Below are positions 10,463 through 22,466 of a stretch of 64,000 nt of DNA, piece after piece. The notes beneath the pieces were generated by a model. The model was not told the DNA's origin. It ran no database searches and saw nothing but the letters and a program-made list of their open reading frames with translations. This DNA comes from Peltaster fructicola (lineage: Eukaryota; Ascomycota; Dothideomycetes), in the NCBI GenBank assembly GCA_001592805.2, contig CP051140.1, positions 248,001 to 312,000 of the forward strand. The letters are read 5' to 3'. Made by a program: the position numbers and the translations under genes. Position 1 is the stretch's first letter, and each line of letters begins with the position of its first letter.

Positions 10463-13400
10463 TCAGCCGAACACGGTCAACGTTTCGTGGCCAAAGAGCG
10501 GGAAGGCTGGCGCGGACGAATCGCAGGTTCTTGTGAGGATATTGGGGCTCGTGTAAGCATAAGCAGAATCTGTTGTGTTCGCCGAGATCAACAATCCACC
10601 ATCCGGCGCATATACAGCGAAGTTGAACTCTCCAGCGCCTCCTCGATTGCCCCATAATATACGAATGGGATACGAGTACCCTTGCGTGAGAAGCAGGGTG
10701 AATGTAGCAGGCGCTGAGGTATGATAGTTGTAGTCGTACGTCTGCTCGATGTTTTCGTTCTGTCGTGTCCATCCGCTGATTGCAGCATCTCCATACCAAA
10801 CCTCGATGATGTCGTCGGCATAGACGCCATTGAAAGTATAGTAACCAGACACTGGTGCGCAGATATAGAAGGTGTGTGCAACCGCCAAGTTTCCGATATA
10901 CTGCACCGGCTGGCCATAGATAGCAAGGTTGTAGCCTCCGAAGGGTGATGGGTTGCGTCCGTTCGCCGCGAATCCGATGTAGCTAGTGATGCCCTGTTCA
11001 AGTGGCAGTTGCAGCTTGAAGTAGGTTGGATCGAAGCTGCCGTAGCCATTGGAGTACTGATCGCTGTATGGGTTGACATAGATCGCGTAATTGATTCCTT
11101 GGTTACCGCAGCTGTAGTCACATGTAGGGTAAGTCTTCTGAATGCTTCCCGAGCCGGAAGGACCGACAGCACTTGCAACAGTCGTTGTCAAGACATCTGT
11201 ACCAGTGTAGAGGGTTGAGGTTGAGTATGTCTGTGTTGGGGCAGGGGCAGTAGTGCCTGGAGTGAACACAGATACAGTGATTACGCTACCACTCGCACCC
11301 AGTGTCAGATAGGAAGTGGTGGTGCCAAGATAACCCAGAGTAAACGAGGTGAAGCGCACAGCGACTGGGGTCGGAGAAGGCTGGTAGTATTGAATAGTAC
11401 CAGTACCGTCGTTATCAGCTGCTGACAAGGTTGTAGAGGAGATAGTGTTACCGGCATATTGGAAGTACGTCGTTTGGTACGGAGCTGGAGTGTAAGTGAT
11501 GATGGTTCCAGTGGAGTCTGTGGCGATGCTAGCCGCAATGGTGACGGTGTTGGTGACTGAGCCACCGAAGCCCTCGTCCGTGAATGTGACGGATGAGACG
11601 TATGGGTTCGGAGTGTTGATGTAGACTGTGCCCACGCCTCCAGGTGTCGAGCCAGCAGAGCTGACATCTGTCGTCGTCACGATATTTCCAGGTCCGCCAT
11701 CGTAACCTCTTACGATTGTTCTGTACGGACGGGGACTGGAGGTGATGATAGTACCTGGTGGTGCTATGGAGGCTGCGATGACATTCGTGATCACGTTAGA
11801 AACGCCCGGACCAGCATCATAGCCTGTCGTCTGATGGACGTAAGAGTACGGAACAGATGTGACCACTGTTCCAAAGCTTCCAGTCGAAGCACTGATGGTG
11901 GAGATGGTCGTATCAGTACCTGAGGGTCCGTCATCATAGCTAGCAGTTGATTGAGCATAGACAGCAGGAGTAGAATACAGCAGGGTTCCAATGAAGTTGT
12001 TGGTAGAGGCCGGAGTGATAATCTGTGTGACACTCGCGATTGGTGGTGTGGGTCCAGCATCATAGACTGTGTTGCTTGTCACATATGGATAGGGAGTGGT
12101 GAACACAATGGTCTGGCCTCCAGTGGCATCAGTACTGGTTGAGCTGAGTGTCGCTGAACCAGATGGACCTTCATCTGTTCCAGTGTAACTGAGACCGTAC
12201 TGGTCTGGTACGAATAGCTCCACGGTACCAGTATACAAAGGCGCGGCTGGCAGGATTGTCGTGCTACTGATTGTCGCGGATACATTCTGGGTGAAGTAGC
12301 TCGATGTCGACGTAATATATGGATATGCTGTGACGTAGACGATTGTCACGGTCTGAACCTGACTAGTGAAGGCAGCTGTACGAACCAGCGAGGACGAGGT
12401 ATCGAACTTGTTCGGACCCTCATCGACGCCACTCGTCGAAGCAACGTATACCCAAGGACTGCTGATGACCACGGTACCTGTGCCGTCAGCCGCAGCTGTA
12501 GTACCAGTCAGTATCTGAGTAGCATTGACCCCTGCGTCGTAGCCTATAGTGCTGGTAACGTAAGGATCAGGTGTGGAGACGAGATATGTTCCTGTTGGAC
12601 TTGCTGTACCACCTACAATAGGTCGCACAATGCGCCTGACTGTCGCATTGTTGGTGGGTCCAGCATCGTAGTCTGTGACTTGCGTGACGTAGGGATACGC
12701 GGTGCTAATATAGACTGTGACCGCATCAGCACCATCAGGATCAGCGGTCGAGGTGATGTTAGCTCCGCCAGCAGGTCCAGCATCATAGCCTATAGTGCTG
12801 GTAACGAAGGCGTTAGGCGTTTGGTAGAGCACAGTGCCGATGAAATCTGTAGCCGAAGGCGTGAGTGTCGTGGTTGTGTTGAAAATTCCATTGTAACCTG
12901 TTGTTTGCGTGACGTACGGGTACGGCGTGGAGATGATGACCTGACGATCGCTTCCAGTCGCGTTCTGACCGAGAGTGACAGAGGTAATGTCATCTCCTGA
13001 CGGGCCTTCATCGTATCCAACTGTTGTTGTTGCGAACGGGAATGGTGTCTCCACGATAAAGGTACCAGGAGCAGGGGAGGTGGGCGGAACAACTATGGTT
13101 GTGTTATAGACTCCGGTCCAACCAGTGGTGATTGTCACGTAAACCGGAGCTGGTGTAAAAATCTCCAAAGTAGCCAATGTAGTGCCACTTGCACTGACCA
13201 GCGTGGTAGACGTAGTTGTCTGAGCGCTGGCAGAGCCAAAAGCATTGGGGTAAGGTAAAGTCAGCGTGATAGTCTCGGTTTGAGGTACAAGCACAACATA
13301 GGTGCCATTGACAGAGCCTGACGGAAGGACAGTGGAGATTGTCGTTGGTGATGTTATGATCGCACCCTGAGATCCGCTGATACTTCCAGAGATACTTCCA

Positions 13401-16400
13401 GAGATGCCACCAGGGAAGCTTGCAGTAGTGAAACTTGTCACGTAACCAGCGACTGGCTGTGCGACAATGTAGGTACCATTGACGAAGATGCCACTTGAGC
13501 CAATGCTTGGGGAGATCGTTGTAATAGTCGTGGCTGCACTGACTGTAGAAACATAAGTAGTGCTAGTGACAAAGTCATCTGGCTCTGCGACAATGAAGGT
13601 ACCGTTGACCAGAGATCCATCAGCACCGATCGAAGGCTGAATGGTGCTGATCGTGGTCACCGCGGTCACGGTGGGATTCAGTGTCGTGCTGGTGACGTAG
13701 TTCAGTGGCTCTGCAACGATGTACGTGCCATCGACCACAGTTCCATCAGGAAGCAGGGTTGGCTGTATCGTGGTGACTGTTGTCGCGGCACCCACAGTCG
13801 AGACGAATGTTGTGCTGGTGACGAAGTTCTCGGGCTCTGCAACGATGTAAGTACCGTTGACCAAAGTCCCGTCAGCGCCAACAGTCGGCTGCACTGTAGA
13901 AATTGTGGTAATCACAGTGACAGTCGATACAAGCGTAGTACTGGTGACGAAGTTCTGTGGCGCCGCAACGATGTAGGTGCCGTTGACCAATGCTCCTCCA
14001 GAACCAACGCTTGGCTGAATGGTCGAGATGGTCGTCGGTACAGCAACCGTGTTGACGTATGTGGTACTGGTTACGAAGTCATTAGGCTCAGCCAAGATAA
14101 AGGTGCCAGGTACTATGCTGCCATCACCCAGTGTACTTGCAGGAACAGTGCTGATCGTTGTTGCGCTGTTGACGTTCGTGAAGACGGTTGAGGTCACGAA
14201 GGGCGCTGGTGCTTCCACGACAATAGTACCGGGTGAAGTACTGCCGTCAGCCAGAACAGTGCCAGGGATTGTGGTAAGCGTAAGAGTGCTGCTGACTGGA
14301 CCGAGAGTAGTGCTGGTCACATACTGTGCTGCGGGAGAACTGCTAGGGACGGAGAATGAAGCGGGTGTCTGGACCACAACGTATGGCGAGTCACTTCCTG
14401 ATCCCGAAGGCGTCACGGTGGTCAAGGTGATCGGAGCCGTGCCCGAGCCTCCTGCAGTGTAGCTGATAGAATATGGTGTCTCAACGATAAAGTAGCCAGA
14501 GCCTGCAGACGGGTCATACGAAGTGGAAATGGTGGTGGTGCCTTGGATAGGTCCGGGAGTAAAGCGTGTCAAGAAGGCCCTCAGATTGTATGGCACGCCA
14601 ACTACGACATACGGCCGCGTGGCTGAACCGGTCGGAAAGACTGTTGAAAGTGTCGTGGTGGCTGAGTAGTCACCTGTGACAAAACTGTAAGACGCACTGA
14701 TTGGTGTCTCCAAGATGACAGTCTGTACCAGGGCCCCAGACGTAGCTGGAAGCGTCGTCAGAGCGAGCGTCGCGCCGAAGTACCCACTAGTCACAGTGAC
14801 CTGTGGTATAGCAGTTGGTGTGTACTCCACCACAGTTGCAAGCGAGTCAGAAGGCCCGATCGGTAGTGTTGTAAACGAAGTGACGGAGCCGGAGTATCCT
14901 GAGGCGAGCGTAGTAGCTGGCACAAACTCAATGACGGTTGGAGCTCCTCCGTTCGAAACAGACAAAGTCGAGAACGACACAGTCGTGCCGCTATAGACAC
15001 TCTGGATTGTCGTATACTGTGCGGAGCTAGGGTTCAGGCCCGGGGTCTCTACAACGACATACGGTGGCCCAGAAAGTGGTGTAATGGTCGCAAGAGTAAC
15101 AGCGGCAGTGACAGGGCCAGCTGTGTAGCTCGTGCTGAGGGCAGCTGCTGGTGTCTCCACGACAACGTACGGCGAGCCTGAAAGTGGCGTGACGGTGTAG
15201 AGTACGATCGAGCTCGAAACTGGTCCAGCTGTGTAGCTCGTACTGAGGGCAGCTGCTGGTGTCTCCACGACAACGTACGGTGAGCCTAAAAGGGGCGTGA
15301 CGGTGTAGAGTACAATAGTGCTCGAGACCGGTCCAGCTGTGTAGCTCGTACTGAGCGGCGCTGCCGATGCACTTGCTGATGCTGGTGTTTCAACCACCAC
15401 GTATGCCGGTCCTGAAGCCGGTGTCACTGTATAGAGTGTTGTTGGAATGGTCACTGGACCGGCTGTGTAGCTTACGCTGTAAGGAGTTTCGGCGAGGACG
15501 TATGGCGTTCCGGAGCTTGGCGTCACTGTACTCAAGATCGTAGTGCTTGTGATCGGTCCAGGGCTATAGCTTGTGCTGAGTTGTCCCGCTGGGGTCTCAA
15601 CGACTACGTATGGATCGCCAGAGCTTGGGAAGATGGTGGCAAGAGTAGTAGGCGAAGACACTGCACCAGGAGTGTAGCTTACGGAATATGAAGCCGTTGA
15701 GCTTCCTATAGGCGGAACTTGAGATCCCGATCGCAAAGCAGGAGTGAACACAACAACGTAACCACTGGCCGTTCCACTCGGAAATGCGGTCGATGTAGAC
15801 GCCGCAGTGATACCAGTGACCGACGATATGACTGTCGCATAACTGCTGGTGTCGTAGGGAGTCTCTACGACAACAATCGGCTGCGTGATCGAGCCACCTG
15901 TTGGTATAATGGTACTGATCGTAGTGGCAGAGCTGACCGGGCCTTGCGTGAAGGATGTCGAGTATGCTGAAGGATCGTATGGTATTTCTACGAGATAATA
16001 ACCACCAGCAGATCCGCTCGGGAGCACAGTGAGAATCGTCGTAGCCGCTGTTACTGGACCTTGAGTGAGACTGGTCGACAAACCTGGCACAGAGGATGAT
16101 CCCGAAGTTGGTCCGAGTGACAAAGCTGATACAGAGGACACCACGGGCGCGCCCGATGCTGTTGTCGAGGAAAGCGACGATGTAGACACGGACGATGCAA
16201 CAAACACAGCTGATCCTGATGATGATGATGATGATGATGATGATACCAGTGAGGAAGCAGAGATGGAGGACACCACGGGTGAACCCGATCCTGAGGCTGA
16301 TATAAACGCGGAAGCAGATGAGGTTGAGGCCAGTGAACTCGAGCTGAGAGTGCTTGACGCAGGTATCCCAATGTATTGTGGCCGGATGGCAAACTGCACT

Positions 16401-17090
16401 CTCGACGGGGTGGAGCTCACGCCAGAGACTCCTGCCCACAGTGTGCAAGGAAACGTTCCATTGTTCGAAGATACTGTGCTGTCGAAGCTGACAGCCACGC
16501 AGCCTCCTGTTACATCACACTGATTGACACAGTCTCGAAAGGTTGATTGCAAAGATCGCTTTGCGACAGGTCCACCATCTGCGATGATTGTACCACAAGT
16601 CGGCGTGGAGGAGCAAAGGTACTGATACGGCACCGAGTTGTCGTCGCTACAGATCAGGTTGTCCAGAGCTCCACAAGCATCGAATGCAAGTGTCGCATTA
16701 CACGCCGAGTAGTCATCACCAACACTACTAGATGTGGTTGGTGTGAGAGGTCCAGTAACGGTAGAGATTGCACAGGTCGAGCTTGGTAGTGTCACCGATG
16801 GAGTGATCGACTGTGAGAGATCAACTGAAGCGGCACTAGAGGTTGGTGTAGCGGATGCTCCGGAGGCATTTGTGGCATTGTTCTGGAAATATGGTGGGAC
16901 GATTGTACTTGTTGGGTTGCCACAATAAGCAAGAACGGTTACTGTTTGCACCTCAGGAACTGTAGTCGTCTATCAGCAGTAGTTGGGTACAGAAGAGAAA
17001 TGTCGTACTTCCTATCGTTTGAGCAATACTATAAGTGAGTGCTGAGAGAATGACTAACGAGCGTGTCGTGGGCCACAAGCTGGGAGCCAT
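10463..17090 (-). CDS. giant repeat-built GLEYA/PA14-type adhesin, two exons
   Basis: Exon 1 is 17090-17009 and exon 2 is 16959-10463, joined across a 49-nt GT-AG intron (17008-16960). The product is 2192 aa. Exon 1 supplies the signal peptide (MAPSLWPTTRSLVILSALTY, then SIAQ), which is absent if one reads only the long frame. The N-terminal 250 residues have a Cys-containing PAN/apple-like region (LICSDDN, FRDCVNQCDVTGGCVAVSF), then Ser-rich linkers with a Ser run. About 1650 residues of Thr/Ser-rich tandem modules follow in three classes. The C-terminus (about 1975-2185) is a GLEYA-like lectin domain (YAIYVNPY, YYTFNGVYADDIIEVWYGD, YPIRILWGNRGGAGEF). Known GLEYA/PA14 flocculins bind sugars at an N-terminal position and are GPI-anchored at the C-terminus. 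Here the order is reversed and no GPI signal is visible. I infer a wall-bound or secreted adhesin. Confidence 0.88.
10500..11125 (-). other. GLEYA-like carbohydrate-binding domain at adhesin C-terminus
   Basis: This codes about 210 residues with the beta-sandwich pattern of GLEYA/PA14 domains. The pattern includes YTFNGVYADDIIEVWYGD, which holds the paired acidic residues of the calcium-binding DD motif, and the aromatic-rich WTRQNENIEQTYDY. In this family the DD pair coordinates calcium and the bound sugar. Confidence 0.75.
11200..13150 (-). repeat. adhesin module class C (about 39-44 aa, Y-D-A/E-G-P type)
   Basis: More than a dozen divergent tandem units have the core PYVTSTxGYDAGP...TGTVxISTP. 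They are diverged at the nucleotide level, which suggests an older expansion than class A. They lie next to the GLEYA domain and are probably an extended, O-glycosylated stalk. Confidence 0.8.
13436..14325 (-). repeat. adhesin module class B, seven units of about 42 aa (126 bp)
   Basis: Seven tandem units have the core FVTSTTxVSTV...TTISTIQPSxG...VNGTYIVAEP. The unit length checks at 126 bp between equivalent sites (13815 and 13941). Each unit carries an NGT sequon or a variant of it, so N-glycosylation along the stalk is possible. Confidence 0.85.
14500..16100 (-). repeat. adhesin module class A (about 36 aa, YTAGPV...YVVVETP)
   Basis: Tandem units have the core SYTAGPVSS...LYTVTP..GSPYVVVETP, as in flocculin-type repeats. 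Units starting near 15121, 15229 and 15337 are spaced exactly 108 bp apart. They are nearly identical in nucleotides, which marks recent duplication or gene conversion. Confidence 0.85.
16217..16246 (-). repeat. trinucleotide microsatellite coding poly-Ser in the adhesin
   Basis: A run of GAT repeats on the + strand reads as Ser codons (TCA) in the gene. It lies in a Ser-rich linker before the repeat stalk. Length changes would keep the frame and vary linker length. Confidence 0.85.
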
Positions 17091-18746
17091 GCTGCATTCG
17101 TGACCTGCACACAGAAAGGAGAGAGAAACGAGTGTTGATAGCCGACCAACCTTTGAGAGTGGTAGACACTGATATACTGTCACTCGAGCTCGTGGCGAGG
17201 CGCGTAGATTGTTGACAAGAACCCAACGCGAACCACTGCATAGGGTAGCGGTATGTCAATCAAATTGGCCCATATCAGCATGACAGCCGCGACGCACATA
17301 TCGTGAACAAGCACGACATTCTGTGACTTATCAGTCGTGGCAGTTGACAATGCTCATCGTTTAGACTGACACCTTTACCTTCGGCTAGGCACAGCTTTGT
17401 GGCTTTGCGATGGAAGCGAGTTGTGCTCTAGCGATTGATGCTCTAGCGTGCGTCGAGTTGACGGCACGGGATGAGTTGACGACTCCCAGTATTGTGCATA
17501 GTCAACTCTGTCAAGCAGATGACAGTGCTATCTTCTTGGTGCTGTTTGCCATCTATTGGTTCCAGTGTCACGCACCTGTTCGCGGAGGAATGGGAGTGCA
17601 TACCAAGCATGACATGATTTCCAGACCTCCGGTAAAGCCATACTCCTACTCATTGATGATGAGCGGCGCCAGTCTCACACCCTGCCGTATATAAGCTGGA
17701 TCCCAGTCCATATTGAGTCCTTCAGAGATCATAGCAGATTCTTCGGTAGCCATCTACGCTTATGACTTTGTGGAAGCCGAACTGCCGCCAGCTCAGTGTT
17801 CACGTATGCCATGCCGGATCTGCAACGCCATGGAGCTTATATATGCTAAGTATGCCGCAGTCGGCGATTCTGTAGGTGGACGTCGATGCGTGAGAACGAG
17901 TAATGATGGGTGTGTCTTGAAGATGGCAGCTGAGTATAGATGTGTTTTGAAGATGATCGCTGACGGCTCTTGGTAGAGGTGCATACAGGAAGTTGTGCTA
18001 GTGATGAGCTTCGCCAATGGCTACTGTCACGGCGCCTGAAGTGATGCAATACACAGACCGGCGTGTATAATCAATGCATAAACGCGTGAAGTTATGAGTT
18101 TTTGAAGAAGTGAAATCGCGACGAGATAAGAGAGTTAGATAGTGGTCTGTGCGCATGCTGTGTTGTTCAGTACTTATTGTACGACGCACCTTGCCGTACG
18201 CAATCTTTTACGACGTACACAGAGGCAATATCTGTCTAGCAAGGCTATTCCAGAGCTTTGCAATCCAGACGTATTGACGTAGTTACCGGATCACTAAGCC
18301 ATGCGAATAAGCAAGTCACCATTCCCTCCGAGACACTTACCTCCCTGCAACATCTTACACCGCAATCACCACCATGAACACACGATAACACAGGCTATGA
18401 ACGAAGGCAGCTTGCTGCCGAAGCTGGGACTGGTCTACCTATTTGTCGTATAACAAGAGCTGGCCCTAGGCATGCAGACACTTCTTATTGGTCAGATTTA
18501 TAGGACAGACAGGAAGCTAACCACTTCTCGTATTGGCATTCACACTAGCCTGAGGATACTCATCATCTACAGGAATGATGGGAGAAGTGTAAGAGACGGT
18601 GACACGGCACGAACCACGCCGATACGTGCCGCTCGAAGGCTACATATACGGCCCTCCCAAAGCATGATGGTCTGAAATCACCATCACTATATCCTCCACA
18701 ACCATCACACGCCGCTCCACAGTCTCAATCCTATCTGCTGCAAAGG
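17091..18746. other. long divergent intergenic region upstream of adhesin and reductase
   Basis: About 1.65 kb separate the adhesin start (17090, -) from the reductase start (18747, +). Two imperfect copies of a roughly 30-bp unit (GTGTCTTGAAGATGGCAGCT and TGTGTTTTGAAGATGATCGC) lie near 17915-17972. No gene is supported. A long upstream region is common for regulated adhesin genes. Confidence 0.5.
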
Positions 18747-19916
18747 ATGGACATGCCTCTTGCCAACGAAGCTGCCTGGCTGTCAGGTAAGGGTGCCAAC
18801 TTCAGTGTTGGGCCTGCTGAGGTTGTCAATCCTGGCCCTGGAGAAGTGCTTATCAGGAATCAGGCATGGGCGATCAATCCTATTGATTGGAAGATGCAAG
18901 CCTATGGCATCATGATCGAGTCCTATCCTGCCATCTTAGGATGCGATGTTGCAGGCGAAGTGGCTGTCGTGGGTGAGAATGTCACCAGTCTCAAGGTGCA
19001 TGCGTCAGAACTGCACTCCGTACACCGCTGATACCCATCACAGGTTGGTGATAGAGTGGCAGCCTGCTCCTGGGGCGTGATTGGGAAGAAGACCATGTAC
19101 CAAGCCTTTCAGCTCTACACACTTCTTCCAGCTCAATGTGCCATGTCCTTACCATCAGGAACCAGCTTCGAGGATGCTGTCAAATTGCCTCTCGGCGTGT
19201 TGACTGCCTCAGCTGGGTTGTACGAGCAGAAGCACCTGGAACTGCCCCTGCCTACCGCCAACAACAAGACATCCGGCAGAACCTTATTGATATGGGGAGG
19301 CAGTTCTAACGTTGGTTCTGCAGCTATCCAGCTTGCGGTAGCATCGGGCATTGAGGTGATAACGACAGCATCTGTACAAAACTTTGATGCTGTGCGCAAG
19401 GCTGGAGCAGCAGAGGTCTTCAATCACAACGATCCAAGGATTGTCGAGGACCTGATAGGACAGCTCAGGAACAAGACACTCGTAGGAGCATTCGACGGTA
19501 TGGTCTCATTGATCGTTGTAGCACGCTGACCTTCTGCTAGCTATCAGTTCAGTACAAACAACCAGTGCTGTGGCGGAAGTTCTTTCTAACCTTGGCGGTG
19601 GCAAGGTCGCAACGACAACTCCGAGCATGCCTTCGACACTACCAGCCAACGTTGAAGTCAAGCTAGGTAATGATCCCACCGTGAGTGTGTGCGTTTTCTC
19701 ACATCGATCGCAGTACAAGCAATTAGTGTATTCACTGAGGAGCCAGAGGTAGGAAAGGCAGTCTGGCAGGAGTTCATGCCAGTCGCTCTCAAGACCGGCC
19801 AGATGCGATCCCACCTCAACACCATGGTCATCGGTAGAGGTCTTCAGCATATCCAAGCGGGAGTCAACGAGGTCAAACGTGGTGTCAGTAGCACCAAAGT
19901 TGTGATTCTTGCTTGA
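18747..19916 (+). CDS. medium-chain dehydrogenase/reductase (zinc-free enoyl/quinone reductase type)
   Basis: Four exons (18747-18995, 19044-19497, 19541-19666, 19714-19916) with introns of 48, 43 and 47 nt encode 343 aa. The GroES-like N-terminal domain has GEVLIRNQAWAINPIDWKMQ and YPAILGCDVAGEV. The Rossmann fold has LLIWGGSSNVGSAAIQLA (about residues 178-195), typical of NADPH-binding medium-chain reductases. The catalytic-zinc Cys/His ligands of classical alcohol dehydrogenases are not apparent, so it fits the trans-acting enoyl reductase / zinc-binding-like oxidoreductase group common in fungi. The likely reaction is NADPH-dependent reduction of an activated double bond, with unknown substrate. 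A close relative lies at 60648-61663. There is no polyketide synthase nearby to pair with. Confidence 0.88.
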
Positions 19917-19985
19917 AGAGAGCGAATCGCATTGGTGTCAGCTACGTCGTGCCCAGCTTTAGCTCTTGCTCCCAACGGCTTGCAT

Positions 19986-21620
19986 TCATAGACCTTCGGA
20001 GGCAGGCGGTCCTTTGTAGTGTACCCTCGAGTATACTATGTACCATAACCCAGCGATAGCCATGAATCCCACCAGTACCACACTGGCATAGTTCATTGAG
20101 ACCGCCGTGACAGGAAGAGCGACAGGCATGCTGAACAAGACAAGCTCAAAAGCGATCCATAGCAAAGCAACGACATTGACTATTGGACCAATGATCTTGC
20201 CAAGGTTCCACCGAGCTTTGAGAACTTGCTCGCGCCTTGTGAATAAGCTGATGGCGACTGGCACACCATACGCCAGAGCCAGTGCCTGTACACCGACTGA
20301 TACAAAGGCTGTGAACGCCGATGACGATCCAAGGTTGATAAGCCCAAGCAACATCTGAACCACAGTGATCAAGGCTAGCGACCATATAGGAACTCCTAAT
20401 CGTTTGTCTACGATCGCCCTGCCATCGTTAGTGGAACAAGGCAAGTCAGAGAACACTCACCAAAGCTTTGCGCCAGGTATGGCAAGGTCTCGAGCAAATG
20501 CCCAGGTGCACCGACTCGCAGCAACGGTAATGCTCAAGCTGCAGAAGAGCGTGATCACCAGAACGAGGAACGTGAGTCCTAGTGCTCCTCCTGGACTGCC
20601 CATGACCACTGCGAAGATGTAGGGTAGAGCTTGTGAACTAGGTGCATTACTGATGATACTCAATAGTGGTGGTAGAGTTGCGCAGATCGGAACGATAAAG
20701 AAGAATCCTGCGAGACCGCCGACAGGCACACAAAGACTGATCGCCCGTGGTACTTTGAGTACTGGGTCGGCGCACTCTTCCGCCATTGAGGAAATCATGC
20801 CGATGGCTGAGAATGTGTATGCTGCAGGAAGCAGGCCGATGAAGAATGTGAACCCGCCATACCCTGCATTGCTGTTATCATAGGCACCGAGAGTGTCTGC
20901 TGCTGAGTGTCTCCCAGCGGCTGCTGACACTGATACTGCGATCATGATCACAAGAATGGAAACGGCTGTGAATCCTGCACAGATTGTGTCCACCATAGGT
21001 AGCCATCGATTGCAGAAAGTGCAGATCAGGAATGTACCTATGCAGATAGCGTAGAAAACTAGTAGTAGCTGCCATGGAGCGAGTACAAACTCAGGGTTGT
21101 AGATGGTGATCAGTGCAGAGATGAGACTTGCGAATCCAAAGTTCACTGACAGTGTGATCGTCCAGTTCCCGATGAGCCATATCCAACCAGTGACATATGC
21201 GAAGAGCTTCTTGTTCGATGGAGCAAGCTGAAATGCCCAGTATGACATACCACCCGAGGTGGGATACCTGCTCGCAAACTCAGATAGTGACAATGCCACG
21301 CACTCACTCAGTATGAGAACCACGATCCATCCGACAAAGATAGAGAGCTGACCACCGCCATAGACAGCATTAAGAAGCGGCGCACCTTCGCCATATGGGA
21401 TTGCCGCGATGGCTAGTGACTGGAATAGGAGCGTAGCAAGACCTCTGTTGCGATGAAGCTCAGGTTGGTAGCTGTTGTGTCAGTAGTGCAAGTAAGACAT
21501 TCATCGATCATACCCTAGTATGCCGAGACCATCAGTATCGTAAATGCTGCCCTTTCTTTCATCTGGGCCTTCCGCTTGACTTTCTTCTAGTTGTTTGAGC
21601 TCGTTTTCCATGATGCTCAT
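19986..21620 (-). CDS. amino-acid / GABA permease (APC superfamily)
   Basis: Three exons (21620-21514, 21471-20461, 20418-19986) with two 42-nt introns encode 516 aa. The cytosolic N-terminus (MSIMENELKQLEESQAEGPD) leads into LGYQPELHRN and then about 12 hydrophobic segments. The conserved block SEFASRYPTSGGMSYW, the middle loop SSMAEECADPVLKVPRAI and the C-terminal FTRREQVLKARWNLG are typical of the fungal GABA/choline/amino-acid transporter branch. It should be a proton-coupled importer of the plasma or vacuolar membrane, taking up small nitrogen compounds. The substrate is not decidable from sequence. It converges on the reductase gene (70 bp apart) and diverges from DNA ligase I. A second ATG three codons in is possible. 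Confidence 0.9.
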
Positions 21621-22466
21621 CGAACATGTGTATCAAGCAGTGCAAGGTGGAGCGCGACGCATCAGATCAGATGGGAGTGTGAGCTTACTACGGTCGAATC
21701 TGCGGAGGAAGTGTATCAGTCTGCTCACGCGTACGTGTACATCATGCTTATCGTGCGTGTAGTGCAGATAAGAAATCGGGAAGCTGACCTCTGATGACTT
21801 TCCAAGTATGAGGGCTATCCGGATAGATTTTCCTTTTCGGGATTTGCCAAGACCCTGCATGAGATGCAGTTTGAGTGTGATCGTGATCCAATTGTGGCCT
21901 TTTCACGTCGAGAGCAGGAGACCCAGGAAGAACTATGAGCCCTGTGGTATAGACGAAGCTTCTGATTGACGTCGCGAGCAGTCTCGACGGCCATACTCTC
22001 TACGGTCGAGAGTGATCCTCTGTGGCTCTGCCAGGCATATCTTTATGATGCCTCCAGCGCCATCAGGTGGACAGGACGCCCTGGTTGCTTGTCCATTGGA
22101 GAACTCGTATGTTGAGTCTCTCTGTAGGAAGCTCGTACTTTGTTCCACAAAACTGCACAGGGCCTGCTGCACCAATCGTAGACATTGTTGGACGGCACCC
22201 AGCAGCAGTGAAGCAGATCTGGAATCGCAGATCTCCCTGACTTCAATGCTCTGAGCCGACGGAGACACGATAGGTTGTGATTGTGAACTGTGGTAGCTAT
22301 TACGAGGTACGAGCGAGACGAATGACAACTTGAATGGACATGGAGTCTACAGCCGATGACATCACCAAATTGGTTGTCGCGTCAACCTTGAAGCTGTCAA
22401 CTGCGTCGCCTTCGCAGCACCACCTCTTCAAGACATTGCATTTCGTGAAGATTAAAGCTCAATGTA
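21621..22466. other. divergent promoter region of permease and DNA ligase I
   Basis: About 850 bp between two divergent genes. One 131-codon minus frame crosses it but begins at TTG and has no known domain, so no gene is called. Confidence 0.5.

Noticed and set aside
12680-14462. Long + strand frames opposite the adhesin
   Set aside because: They are mirror images of the Ser/Thr repeat codons. The minus frame alone explains the sequence with 2192 codons, a signal peptide and domains.
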